A DNA stretch of 56,269 nucleotides, from contig CANLVU010000005.1 in the NCBI GenBank assembly GCA_947494535.1, positions 1 through 56,269 of the forward strand. Reading direction: 5' to 3'. The stretch comes from Cytophagaceae bacterium (GTDB taxonomy: Bacteria > Bacteroidota > Bacteroidia > Cytophagales > Spirosomataceae). Both the position numbers and the translations under genes were made by a program. The notes below the pieces were generated by a model. The model saw nothing but the letters and a program-made list of their open reading frames with translations. It was not told where the DNA came from and did not search any database. Positions 11,001-17,099 of the stretch are shown here, piece by piece (the stretch's first letter is position 1; every line of letters begins with the position of its first letter).

Positions 11001-12186
11001 TAAGGCTGCAGAAAATGGTTGGTTGACCCGAAGTACCGTACAAAATACACCATTTACTCAGTTAAGGAATCAAAAATTGACCTATTCTACCCAATTAGAA
11101 CCTACGAAAGATTTACGTATCCAGGTGGATGGTAATTACAATCGAGGGGATAATTACCAAGAATTCTTTCGACCTGATCAAGCAGGAGGGCCATTTAAAT
11201 CCCAGAGCCCGATTCGCTCAGGTAATTATTCGATGTCATTTTTATCCTTTATGACAGCATTCTCTAATCCAGAAGCCGTTTTCGAAGAATTTAGATCCAA
11301 TCGTTCGGTTTTAATTTCAAGATTAAATAAAGCAAAATCAACCGAGGTGGGTACCTATAATCAAAACTCTCAAGATGTATTAATTCCTGCATTCTTCGCA
11401 GCTTATTCTGGTGTTTCCGCGAATGATGTGAAGTTTTCGCCTTTCTATGATATTCCATTGCCTAACTGGAAAGTAGATTACAATGGGTTGAATTTGCTTC
11501 CTGGAATTAAGAATAAATTCTCTTCATTTACGATAACTCATATGTATTCAAGTACCTATAATGTGGGGAATTTCGTGTCTTCGTTAGAGTATGGTCAGTT
11601 TGCTACGGATTATATGAGTTTGTCCTTAAATAGTTTATTGTATCCTCTTTCTTCTCGTTTCGACCCCGAAACGAATACCTTAATTCCGGTGTATGTGATG
11701 AGTACGATCTCATTTGTAGAGCGTTTCTCGCCTTTAGTTGGAGTTAATGCAGTGACTAAGAGTAAAATATCTTTGCGTTTAGAATACAATCAGGATCGTA
11801 ACGTCGGCTTAAATTTAGCGAACTCACAGGTTGCTGAATTAGCGAATAAGGACTTCACGGTGGCTGTTGGATTTACTAAATCCAATATGTTAATTCCATT
11901 CAAGATTAATGGTAGATCTGTTCGTTTGCCTAATGATTTGCGATTTAATATGAATTTAACTATCCGAGATACGCGTACTTTACAACGAAAATTGGACGCA
12001 GAAACGATTGTTACGCAAGGTTTTGTGAATTTTCAATTCCGTCCTCAATTAAGTTATAATGTAAATAATAAATTAACAGTGACGGCTTATTTCGATAAGA
12101 TGATGAATAATCCATTGGTATCTAATTCTTTCTATCGATCTACAGTGGCAGGAGGTTTTCAAATACGTTATAGTTTAAGTGAATAA
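5089..12186 (+). CDS. sprA: T9SS outer-membrane translocon / gliding motility protein SprA
   Basis: Giant outer-membrane beta-barrel that forms the protein-conducting channel of the type IX secretion system; needed for gliding in Flavobacterium johnsoniae and called Sov in Porphyromonas. The 2365-residue length is close to known SprA proteins (about 2400). There is an N-terminal hydrophobic signal segment (about residues 8-29, ending SFSSYSQ), then a Ser/Lys-rich linker, long alternating beta-strand sequence, and a C terminus ending in an aromatic strand (GGFQIRYSLSE) typical of outer-membrane barrels. Translation must start at the TTG at 5089, immediately after the ruvA stop: no ATG precedes the signal peptide, so expression is probably coupled to ruvA. 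Upstream lie gatA, a lytic transglycosylase and ruvA; gcvH follows behind its own promoter. Confidence 0.95.
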   Translation: MKAENRYIFSFFLFLLWGLGFVLSFSSYSQVDSVSKSGKKPRLTLKKPIRSTSKSPFSIYSKKPNSTYSFESDNKLVIQKDATGSANATDFTTYNRLQNQDVNRSFWQTYSKSLDGSSNLKSRGLFPKIELPPAIDRIFGGTEVSFKPNGSLLLDVGYMGQYVDNPAIPVQLRYVGNLFFNEQAQINFQGKIGDKLNLNVNFDTKASFNFQNQLKLNWRTQEEDILQNIEVGNTSWTLNSQLIPGVQNLFGIKTLLRFGALDMTVVAAQQRSKQDCIMLKGGTQGKNFEVRVDQYDENRHFFLSSYFRNNYERALKNLPVISSGITVTRVEVYVTNRTQSTETLRNLVSLYDLGEASPYNNTNPIFQPVNPTSPVDNKANGMYAKLVSDPNLRESNEVTDRLESTYNLKRGTDFDVLKGAKRLSEREFKFNSQLGYISLVAPIRNDEVLAVSYEYTLNGRKYKVGELTEDYQARQDDEVLILKMLKSSTIRNNLNSISTGKPHPMWDLMMKNIYSLNTSSLAKQNFQLRIVYKDDATGIDNSNLIEGTNFKDIPLVKVLGLDKLNFAGDPQPDGNFDFVDDITIDAKNGKIIFPVLEPFGNNLRAKFTASESNLVEKYVFDKLYSGTQVDAAQITTKNKFFIKGSFQSGAGGDISLPFGVEAKSVTVTAGGQSLAAGTDYIVEPQSGRVKIINEGVFSSGREIKVCYEKPDLFSNQIRTLLGTRLDYNLGKNVHLGATIQNMSESPPAFFRRVAMGNEPVNNTLIGFDASILQNSQGLTRFLDKLPLISTKETSVIDFQGEFAKLIPNVNDRVQGNAFIDDFEAARVIYNLSSQATLWKPGATPKSYVSTGNKLATGFNRAKISAYTVDASIYGQGGFGLDVPGLDPTKLNAYAYERVVTPRGLFPNKDFANNITNLPIGVLDVAYFPSERGLYNFNPNLSSTGLLPTPVSNFGAITRAISSDTDFDNANVEQLEFWLMDPFIGGEAGKIRDGLFNKNNETGGKLVFHLGDVSEDFIPDGYSNFENGIPAGEKITSGTTKNIEKTDWGLAPSRQFVINAFDNSAGREKQDIGLDGLPNKADDATALTESTHFKAYLDQIKTRVSDPLALSNIQNDPAGDDFEFYLNQKFNGTESLIQRYKSYLGMENNSPTTDNPSNTSFTEANSMLPDREDLNNDNTVNDSEAYFEYEIDLKPNSLQIGNGFVVDKITEGGVNWYLFRVPIKDKRIYKTPAGEINSFKSIRFMRMVLKDFREPVVLRFAQLQLSGFSYRKFIGELDKRSGQDLPEPYDAKFRVSSVNIEENGPANKGETAIPYVVPPGFVRDQDITTINNARLNEQSMSLCVDNLRAGDARAVFKNTLFDFINYKRLKMFVSMQSPDAISGQVSAFLRIGTDLTDNYYEIENTGLMQTQKGQSLDTEIWPLENEFDIEFDLVKQVKIERDKQGKSLNDRFTMVITSSTGKTYKITVMGRPDQSATMVTMIGVRNTSTTNKSFCIWVNELRASGFDQTSGEAAIGKLAIKLADLGTIQMNGSFKNYGFGGVQAKISERSRENNLEYGITANLNLEKLLPKNWGLKIPFFITYDRRNISPQFDPFDPDIFLSNSIQKFNSESKKNSYLTMVEDNTERKGFNFSNVKKNRGAQSKNSHPWDFSNFTFSYAFSEMLRTSPLIAEYTQLSHKGSILYAYSTSARYIEPFKKASFDLIKDFNLNLVPSSLLVRLDMDRSFIKTQLRNSEFTTVGVAPQFEKYWFFNRQYALNWNLTKSMVLNYNAQVNAIIDEPIGDLDTQEKRDSVMISLRALGRAKSFDQQAGMVWRLPLQKSVLTDWMNADYTHRVGYNYFANSFDIRDSLGLPFGNIIKNTREQAINGKVDFVALYNRIKALRWANTPRTFGKNIARNPGDEEDIVIPSKSAIKAVTRLLLTLRGIQVNYSINESTTLPGFMPDPGNLGMNRVNSAPGFDFISGGQDDGIRFKAAENGWLTRSTVQNTPFTQLRNQKLTYSTQLEPTKDLRIQVDGNYNRGDNYQEFFRPDQAGGPFKSQSPIRSGNYSMSFLSFMTAFSNPEAVFEEFRSNRSVLISRLNKAKSTEVGTYNQNSQDVLIPAFFAAYSGVSANDVKFSPFYDIPLPNWKVDYNGLNLLPGIKNKFSSFTITHMYSSTYNVGNFVSSLEYGQFATDYMSLSLNSLLYPLSSRFDPETNTLIPVYVMSTISFVERFSPLVGVNAVTKSKISLRLEYNQDRNVGLNLANSQVAELANKDFTVAVGFTKSNMLIPFKINGRSVRLPNDLRFNMNLTIRDTRTLQRKLDAETIVTQGFVNFQFRPQLSYNVNNKLTVTAYFDKMMNNPLVSNSFYRSTVAGGFQIRYSLSE

Positions 12187-12196
12187 TTAAAAATCG

Positions 12197-12228
12197 TTTG
12201 CAAAAAATCTAGATTTTAGTGACCTTTG
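12197..12228 (+). promoter_or_regulatory. Putative promoter of gcvH
   Basis: TTTG at 12197-12200, a 20-base spacer and GACCTTTG at 12221-12228 resemble the Bacteroidota -33/-7 promoter (TTTG, about 19-21 bases, TAnnTTTG) with the first T of the -7 box replaced by G. The box lies 18 bases before the gcvH ATG, so the untranslated leader would be short. Confidence 0.5.
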
Positions 12229-12246
12229 TGAGCAAATAATAATGAT

Positions 12247-12627
12247 ATGAATTTTCCAAGTGAATTAAAGTATACTCAAGAGCACGAGTGGATTAAAATA
12301 GACGGCGATGTTGCTGTGGTGGGTATCACTGATTTCGCTCAAGGTGAGTTAGGAGATATCGTTTTTGTAGAGGTGGAGACCGTAGGTCAAAACATTACAA
12401 AGGATGGTGTCTTTGGAACGGTAGAAGCTGTTAAAACGGTATCTGATTTGTTCTTGCCGGTAGCTGGAGAAATTGTAGAATTTAATACAGCCTTAAACAA
12501 CAGTCCTGAATTAATAAATTCAGATCCTTATGGAGATGGTTGGGTAGTAAAAATCAAAGCAGCTGATGCTGGCGATCTATCCCAATTAATGGATGTTGAA
12601 ACATATAAATCCTTTATCGGACATTGA
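12247..12627 (+). CDS. gcvH: Glycine cleavage system H protein
   Basis: Lipoyl-carrying shuttle protein of the glycine cleavage system, which moves the aminomethyl group from the P protein to the T protein. The 126-residue product has the lipoyl-domain fold with the lipoylated lysine at Lys63 in the motif [14 protein letters not shown]. It begins [17 protein letters not shown], as H proteins do. gcvP and gcvT are not in the window. It follows sprA with its own promoter and ends at a strong terminator, so it is probably transcribed alone. Confidence 0.97.
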   Translation: MNFPSELKYTQEHEWIKIDGDVAVVGITDFAQGELGDIVFVEVETVGQNITKDGVFGTVEAVKTVSDLFLPVAGEIVEFNTALNNSPELINSDPYGDGWVVKIKAADAGDLSQLMDVETYKSFIGH

Positions 12628-12632
12628 TTTTT

Positions 12633-12657
12633 AAACCCTGTTAATCAGGGTTTTTTT
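12633..12657 (+). terminator. Intrinsic terminator of gcvH
   Basis: An 8-bp perfect stem (AAACCCTG / CAGGGTTT) with a five-base loop at 12641-12645 is followed by a run of T. It lies 6 bases after the gcvH stop codon. Confidence 0.9.
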
Positions 12658-12671
12658 ATAACCAAAAACAA

Positions 12672-13964
12672 ATGCGGATCTTATTCAAACAGCTTTTAAT
12701 TCAAGATAGTCGGTCTTCCTACTATGGTAAGAAAGTTGATTTGCTTTCAGATAAGGGTCGGTGGATAGAAATTGGATCCACAATTCAATCTAAAGCAGAT
12801 TTAATCGTTTCAGGGGAAACACTTGAGTGGTTTCCTTCCGTTGTTGATCTGCGTGTGCACAATACGTTGCCAGGTGGAGAACATAGAGAAGATTGGTCAA
12901 GTTTGAAAGCTGCCGCTTGGAAGGGTGGGGTATTGGATTTTTTACTCTTACCTACAGGTGATCCTGTTCCACAACAGCCCGAATCTATCCAATTTATTAA
13001 AAACCGATTAGTTGGTTCTGGTGTATTATCGTATCCTGTAGCCCCATTAACACTAGGTAACAAATCAGAAAACTTTACTGATTTGATGGACTTGCATCAA
13101 GCAGGAGCCTCTTGGTTTAGTCACGGTGCAGGTGCTTTACAAGACACTGATTTGATGTTAAAATGTCTTCAATACTTGCAGCCATTAAAAGCAAAAGTTA
13201 TTTCTAGACCTGATGTAAGTGGCTTGTCCTTATTTGGCCAAATACATGAGGGGCTACAAAGCACCCTATTAGGATTGAAAGGGATACCCGTTTTAGCAGA
13301 AACGATGCACGTAAAACGTGATTTGGATCTTTTATCGTATGTGATGCAGCATTCTTTCGGTTTAGCTCATCCAGAATTTGCGCTGCATTTCTCTTGTATT
13401 TCTACTGCAGAATCAGTTAGGTTGATTTCTGAAGCACAAAAGTCGGGTTTACCTGTGACGGCAGACGTTGCCATCTATTCGCTACTATTTATGGAGGATG
13501 CGGTTTCAGAATTCGATACACTTAAAAAGGTAAATCCCCCACTCAGAACAGAGGCGGATCGTTTAGCTCTATGGAAAGGATTAAAAAATGGTGTAATTCA
13601 TTCAGTGGTTTCTGATCACCATCCTGTTGAAGTAGAATGCAAAGAAGTAGAGTTTGATCAAGCCTCTTTTGGAACGATAGGACTTGAAACGCTAGCTGTC
13701 GCCTTTATTCAAGAAGCAAGGAAACAAGGTCTAGACAAACCTGATCTTATTTTATCGCATAATCCAAGTTCTTTTTTAGGAATCTCACTACCCGAGTTAC
13801 AAGTGGGTGAAGAATTGAAAGGGATGGTATTAGTGAAAGAAAAGAATACCTATGAAGTAGCTAATATCGTATCTAAATCGACGAATTCCATATTTGTTGG
13901 TCATTCCTTTGATTATAAAATCTTAGGAGTATTTAATGGTTTAAATCATTCTTATGGTCAATAA
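12672..13964 (+). CDS. Dihydroorotase-like amidohydrolase lacking several metal ligands
   Basis: The 430-residue protein aligns along its whole length with class I dihydroorotases: N-terminal beta domain, barrel entry at residues 57-70, and the segments KVNPPLRTEADR and FDQASFGTIGLETL typical of PyrC/PyrX. The residues that should hold the active-site metals are mostly changed. The HxH motif reads DLRVHN (Arg61, His63). The usual AHCEDP-type histidine segment reads ISRPDV. The HxCHVST-type segment reads HFSCISTAESV, with Cys where the histidine should be. Only His63 and the Asp of SDHHP remain. It may therefore be non-catalytic, like the structural PyrC' partner of some aspartate transcarbamoylases, or have another activity. 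It overlaps the next gene by 11 bases. Confidence 0.8.
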   Translation: MRILFKQLLIQDSRSSYYGKKVDLLSDKGRWIEIGSTIQSKADLIVSGETLEWFPSVVDLRVHNTLPGGEHREDWSSLKAAAWKGGVLDFLLLPTGDPVPQQPESIQFIKNRLVGSGVLSYPVAPLTLGNKSENFTDLMDLHQAGASWFSHGAGALQDTDLMLKCLQYLQPLKAKVISRPDVSGLSLFGQIHEGLQSTLLGLKGIPVLAETMHVKRDLDLLSYVMQHSFGLAHPEFALHFSCISTAESVRLISEAQKSGLPVTADVAIYSLLFMEDAVSEFDTLKKVNPPLRTEADRLALWKGLKNGVIHSVVSDHHPVEVECKEVEFDQASFGTIGLETLAVAFIQEARKQGLDKPDLILSHNPSSFLGISLPELQVGEELKGMVLVKEKNTYEVANIVSKSTNSIFVGHSFDYKILGVFNGLNHSYGQ

Positions 13965-14475
13965 TTGGTTTGCTGAAATAGGTCGTTTTTCCTTATATGC
14001 CTTTTTATTCGTTGTTTTAATGGTCATCTATGGGCTTGTATTGCAGCAAGTAGGAATTATTCCAATAGGAGGAAAGAAGGCACCTACTTTTGTCATTTTG
14101 TTATTTTTTCAGTGGTGGTATATTTCTCGATTTCCTCAAAATCATCAAGGTGAAAAGAAACATTTTTTAGTCTATTTTACCTTACAGTATATCTTAATTG
14201 TCATTACAGCACTCTTTAGTAGTATCTTTTTAAATTATTTCTTTCAAACTTCAACAGGTTTACAAATGTTGGCTTCCTATATCCAGCAGAGTTTATTGGA
14301 GTTAAATTCGTTTAAGGAAGTTATTGTGAGTCAAGAAGGAGGGGAGTATTATAATAGTTTACATGCAGGGGTGAAATCAATTAATGCTTATAGCATTGCT
14401 AGAGATGATTTCTGGCAAAAAATCGCCTTGGGTTTCTTACCAAATTTGTTAATTTCACTTTATTATAAAAAATAA
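13954..14475 (+). CDS. Integral membrane protein, probable divergent DUF4199 member
   Basis: A 173-residue protein with about four hydrophobic helices (roughly residues 11-35, 42-58, 68-92 and a C-terminal one ending in a Lys-Lys-stop). Hydropathy, size and the amphipathic stretch before the last helix resemble DUF4199 proteins, and it sits 5 bases before a clearer DUF4199 gene, so I take the two as diverged neighbours. The function is unknown. It starts inside the 3' end of the dihydroorotase-like gene (11-base overlap), implying co-transcription and translational coupling. Confidence 0.55.
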   Translation: MVNNWFAEIGRFSLYAFLFVVLMVIYGLVLQQVGIIPIGGKKAPTFVILLFFQWWYISRFPQNHQGEKKHFLVYFTLQYILIVITALFSSIFLNYFFQTSTGLQMLASYIQQSLLELNSFKEVIVSQEGGEYYNSLHAGVKSINAYSIARDDFWQKIALGFLPNLLISLYYKK

Positions 14476-14480
14476 ATAGT

Positions 14481-15026
14481 ATGGAAAATACATCTGAGTC
14501 AACAGCTTCTTCCTCTATAATCGCCTTAAAGTATGGGTTTATAAATGGATTATTAAGTTTTCTTTTTTCGACACTTATCAATGTGATGGGATGGGCAGAA
14601 CAATTTCAAGAATCCATTAGCTGGGTTTCCACGATTTGGTCTTTGGTTTTATCCGTTACAATCTCCTATTTATGTTTACGTGAGTATAGAGAGCAGAATG
14701 AAGGATATATTAGTTATGGTCAAGGTTTAGGTTTGGCCACCTTGTTAGGGGCTATTAGTGGATTGGTGGCCGGAGCCTTTAATTATATCTATATTCAATT
14801 TATAGACAATACGGTCATGCAGCGCCAGATGGATATTGCTAGAGAGCGTATGGAAGACCAAGGTTTAAGCGCTAGTCAAATTCAAAGTGCGGAGGAAATG
14901 ACGTCCTTATTTTTGAATCCAGGTATGCAATTTGTTATAGTCGTTATTATGAGTGTTGTATTTAATTTTCTTTTGGGCTTAATCGTATCAGCCGTAGTTA
15001 AGAGAGAAAAACCTGTTTTTGAATAG
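14481..15026 (+). CDS. DUF4199 family membrane protein
   Basis: A 181-residue membrane protein with helices at about 17-35, 47-63, 80-105 and 150-172. The central segment, with REYREQNEGYISYGQGLGLA, matches the DUF4199 pattern of a conserved glycine-rich motif following a charged loop. A long amphipathic helix containing RERMEDQGLSASQIQSAEEM precedes the last transmembrane helix. DUF4199 proteins are common in Bacteroidota and have no established function. The neighbours are a second small membrane protein upstream and gldF directly downstream (1-base gap), which suggests a role at the inner membrane. Confidence 0.75.
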   Translation: MENTSESTASSSIIALKYGFINGLLSFLFSTLINVMGWAEQFQESISWVSTIWSLVLSVTISYLCLREYREQNEGYISYGQGLGLATLLGAISGLVAGAFNYIYIQFIDNTVMQRQMDIARERMEDQGLSASQIQSAEEMTSLFLNPGMQFVIVVIMSVVFNFLLGLIVSAVVKREKPVFE

Positions 15027-15027
15027 T

Positions 15028-15717
15028 ATGTTAGCTCTTTTAAAGAAAGACGTAATGGCCTATTTTAGCTCATGGATGGGCTGGGGTACCATTTCGTCTT
15101 TTTTTATTTTGATGGGAATCTATGTTTGGGTAATTGATGGAAATATACTTGACTATGGTTTTGCTGAGTTAACTGTATTCTTTGATTTAACTCCTTGGTT
15201 TTTGCTATTTTTTGTACCTGCGCTTTCGATGAGTAGTTTTTCGGAGGAGACAGAAAAAGGAACATTTCAATTATTGCGTTCTCTCCCCCTTAGTGTTAAT
15301 CAAATTTTGATGGCCAAATACTTAGCTTTGGCTATGATTGTTTTAATTACTTTATTACCAAGTGCTTTATTTGTTCAGAGTATAGCTTCTTTAGGATTTC
15401 CTACAAATAATTATGATTCATCTTTAATAGTGGGTGGATTCGCTGCTTTATTCTTATTAACCTTGTGTTTTGTAGCCTTGGATGTATTAGCTTCAAGTGT
15501 TACGAAAAAACAACCGGTTGCCTTTATCTTAGGGCTTGCTTTGAATTTTGCGATGTGGCAAGGTTCAAAAGAGCTAGGTTTAGAAGCCATCAATTTATCC
15601 TCCCATTATGATCGGATGAGCATGGGAGTAGTTCATTTCGGAGACCTGCTTTACTTGTGGGGATTTATTTTCGTCGTATGGGGAATTACGCGATTACGGT
15701 TGCGATTTCTTATTTAA
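15028..15717 (+). CDS. gldF: Gliding-motility-type ABC transporter permease GldF
   Basis: ABC-2 type permease of 229 residues with six predicted transmembrane helices. Its N-terminal MLALLKKDVMAYFSSWMGW, the LTPWFLLFFVPALSM segment and the conserved loop SFSEETEKGTFQLLRSLPLS match the GldF family. In F. johnsoniae GldF works with GldA (ATPase) and GldG in an exporter linked to gliding. I start at the ATG at 15028; the in-frame TTG at 15019 would overlap the upstream stop codon. No gldG follows: the next gene is convergent, with an 8-base overlap at the 3' ends, and encodes an ABC ATPase. Whether that ATPase pairs with this permease is unknown. Confidence 0.8.
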   Translation: MLALLKKDVMAYFSSWMGWGTISSFFILMGIYVWVIDGNILDYGFAELTVFFDLTPWFLLFFVPALSMSSFSEETEKGTFQLLRSLPLSVNQILMAKYLALAMIVLITLLPSALFVQSIASLGFPTNNYDSSLIVGGFAALFLLTLCFVALDVLASSVTKKQPVAFILGLALNFAMWQGSKELGLEAINLSSHYDRMSMGVVHFGDLLYLWGFIFVVWGITRLRLRFLI

Positions 15718-16312
15718 AATCGAGCATTGATATTTTGTTTGTGCAAAATTCGATTTCTCTTGCTTCATTGGAGGCAAGGACAATAAGTTTTTGACGATGT
15801 CTATCTAACTTGTCAAAGAACCATTGTTTAGCCTTTTCATCAAAATTAGTAGTGGGTTCATCTAATAGCAATACAGGTCTCTCGGACAAGAGTGCAAACC
15901 CCAATTTGATTTTCTGACGCATGCCAGAAGAATAGTTTTTTATTAATTTGAAACGGTCAGGTTTTAAATCGATGAAATCTTCTAGTTTTTCTATCGTAAT
16001 CGAAGAAGGTAAGTAGTTATTCTTTACTAAAATTTCAAGGTGTTCTGGAAGCGTATACTCCTCAATTAATTCAACGTAAGGGGCTGCGTAAGTAATTTGG
16101 CTATAAACTAAGTCAGAATCGATACCTGACATTTTCACTGTTCCAGAATTTGGAAGAGTAAATTGAGCAATTAATTGTAATAAAGTTGATTTTCCTGAGC
16201 CATTAGGTCCAGTGATAGCATACGATTGACCAGGTTGGAAAGTATAGCTGAAGGACTTAATGACAAATTCTTGCCTAAATTTTTTGAAAAGATCTTGAAC
16301 AAGAATATCCAT
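15710..16312 (-). CDS. ABC transporter ATP-binding protein with atypical Q- and H-loops
   Basis: A compact 200-residue ABC ATPase. Walker A is GPNGSGKST (residues 35-43), the signature is YSSGMRQK (about 127-134) and Walker B is VLLLDEPTT with the catalytic Glu at 152. The Q-loop glutamine is not seen: the segment reads ITYAAPYVELIEEYT (73-87). The H-loop histidine is replaced by Asn182 in VLASNEAREIE. It is the last gene of the lipid A operon, 6 bases after lpxA, and its 3' end overlaps convergent gldF by 8 bases. Its permease partner is unknown; GldF is adjacent, but on the other strand. It could act with another ABC-2 permease. Confidence 0.8.
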   Translation of the reverse strand: MDILVQDLFKKFRQEFVIKSFSYTFQPGQSYAITGPNGSGKSTLLQLIAQFTLPNSGTVKMSGIDSDLVYSQITYAAPYVELIEEYTLPEHLEILVKNNYLPSSITIEKLEDFIDLKPDRFKLIKNYSSGMRQKIKLGFALLSERPVLLLDEPTTNFDEKAKQWFFDKLDRHRQKLIVLASNEAREIEFCTNKISMLDFK

Positions 16313-16318
16313 ATTTCA

Positions 16319-17089
16319 TTAGCCTTTCATAATCCCTCTTTCTGAATTTTTTATAAATTCGAGAATTTCGTTTCTCTCAGGCGTATTAGGCAATTGTGTT
16401 TCAATTTCTTCAATAGCTGCATTCGTATTTAATCCTTTTAAATACAAATAGCGATAGGCTTCTTGAATGTTATTTATTTGCTCGTCTGTATAGTTACGTC
16501 GGCGTAAACCTACCGAATTAATACCAGCATAAGTTAATGGCTCACGCCCTGACTTAGTGAAAGGAGGGACATCTTTTCTAACTAATGATCCGCCTGATAT
16601 CATTACGTGCTGACCGATGGTGGCAAATTGATGGATGGCTGTTGAGCCTCCAATAATAGCGAAGTCTCCCACTGTTACATGTCCTGCCATTTGCACGGAA
16701 TTTGCTAAAATGCAGTTATTGCCAATGACGCAATCATGCGCTACGTGAACATAGGCCATGATTAGGCAATTTTGACCAATGACAGTCTTCATCTTATCAG
16801 ATGTCCCACGATTAATAGTCACGCACTCTCGTATAGTAGAATTGTCGCCAATTTCTGCTGTCGTTACCTCCCCACCAAATTTCAAATCCTGCGGAATTGC
16901 TGAAATCACAGCACCAGGAAAGATTTTTACATTTTTACCTATACGAGCACCTGGATATATAGTCACATTTGATCCTATCCAAGTTCCATCACCGATTTCA
17001 ACATCTGCATGTATAGAGGTGAATGCTTCGATACTAACATTAGCACCAATTTTGGCTTGTGGATCAATATGGGTTACTGGATGAATCAT
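16319..17089 (-). CDS. lpxA: Acyl-ACP--UDP-N-acetylglucosamine O-acyltransferase
   Basis: First enzyme of lipid A synthesis: it transfers a 3-hydroxyacyl chain from ACP to the 3-OH of UDP-GlcNAc in the cytoplasm. The 256-residue length is normal. The N-terminal two thirds are hexapeptide repeats forming a left-handed beta-helix (IHPVTHIDPQAKIGANVSIE...). The catalytic-histidine region is in VHVAHDCVIGNN, and the C-terminal helical domain contains LRRRNYTDEQI. It is preceded by lpxC/fabZ (10-base gap) and followed by an ABC ATPase, in the order lpxD, lpxC/fabZ, lpxA. Confidence 0.97.
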   Translation of the reverse strand: MIHPVTHIDPQAKIGANVSIEAFTSIHADVEIGDGTWIGSNVTIYPGARIGKNVKIFPGAVISAIPQDLKFGGEVTTAEIGDNSTIRECVTINRGTSDKMKTVIGQNCLIMAYVHVAHDCVIGNNCILANSVQMAGHVTVGDFAIIGGSTAIHQFATIGQHVMISGGSLVRKDVPPFTKSGREPLTYAGINSVGLRRRNYTDEQINNIQEAYRYLYLKGLNTNAAIEEIETQLPNTPERNEILEFIKNSERGIMKG

Positions 17090-17099
17090 ATGAATAATC

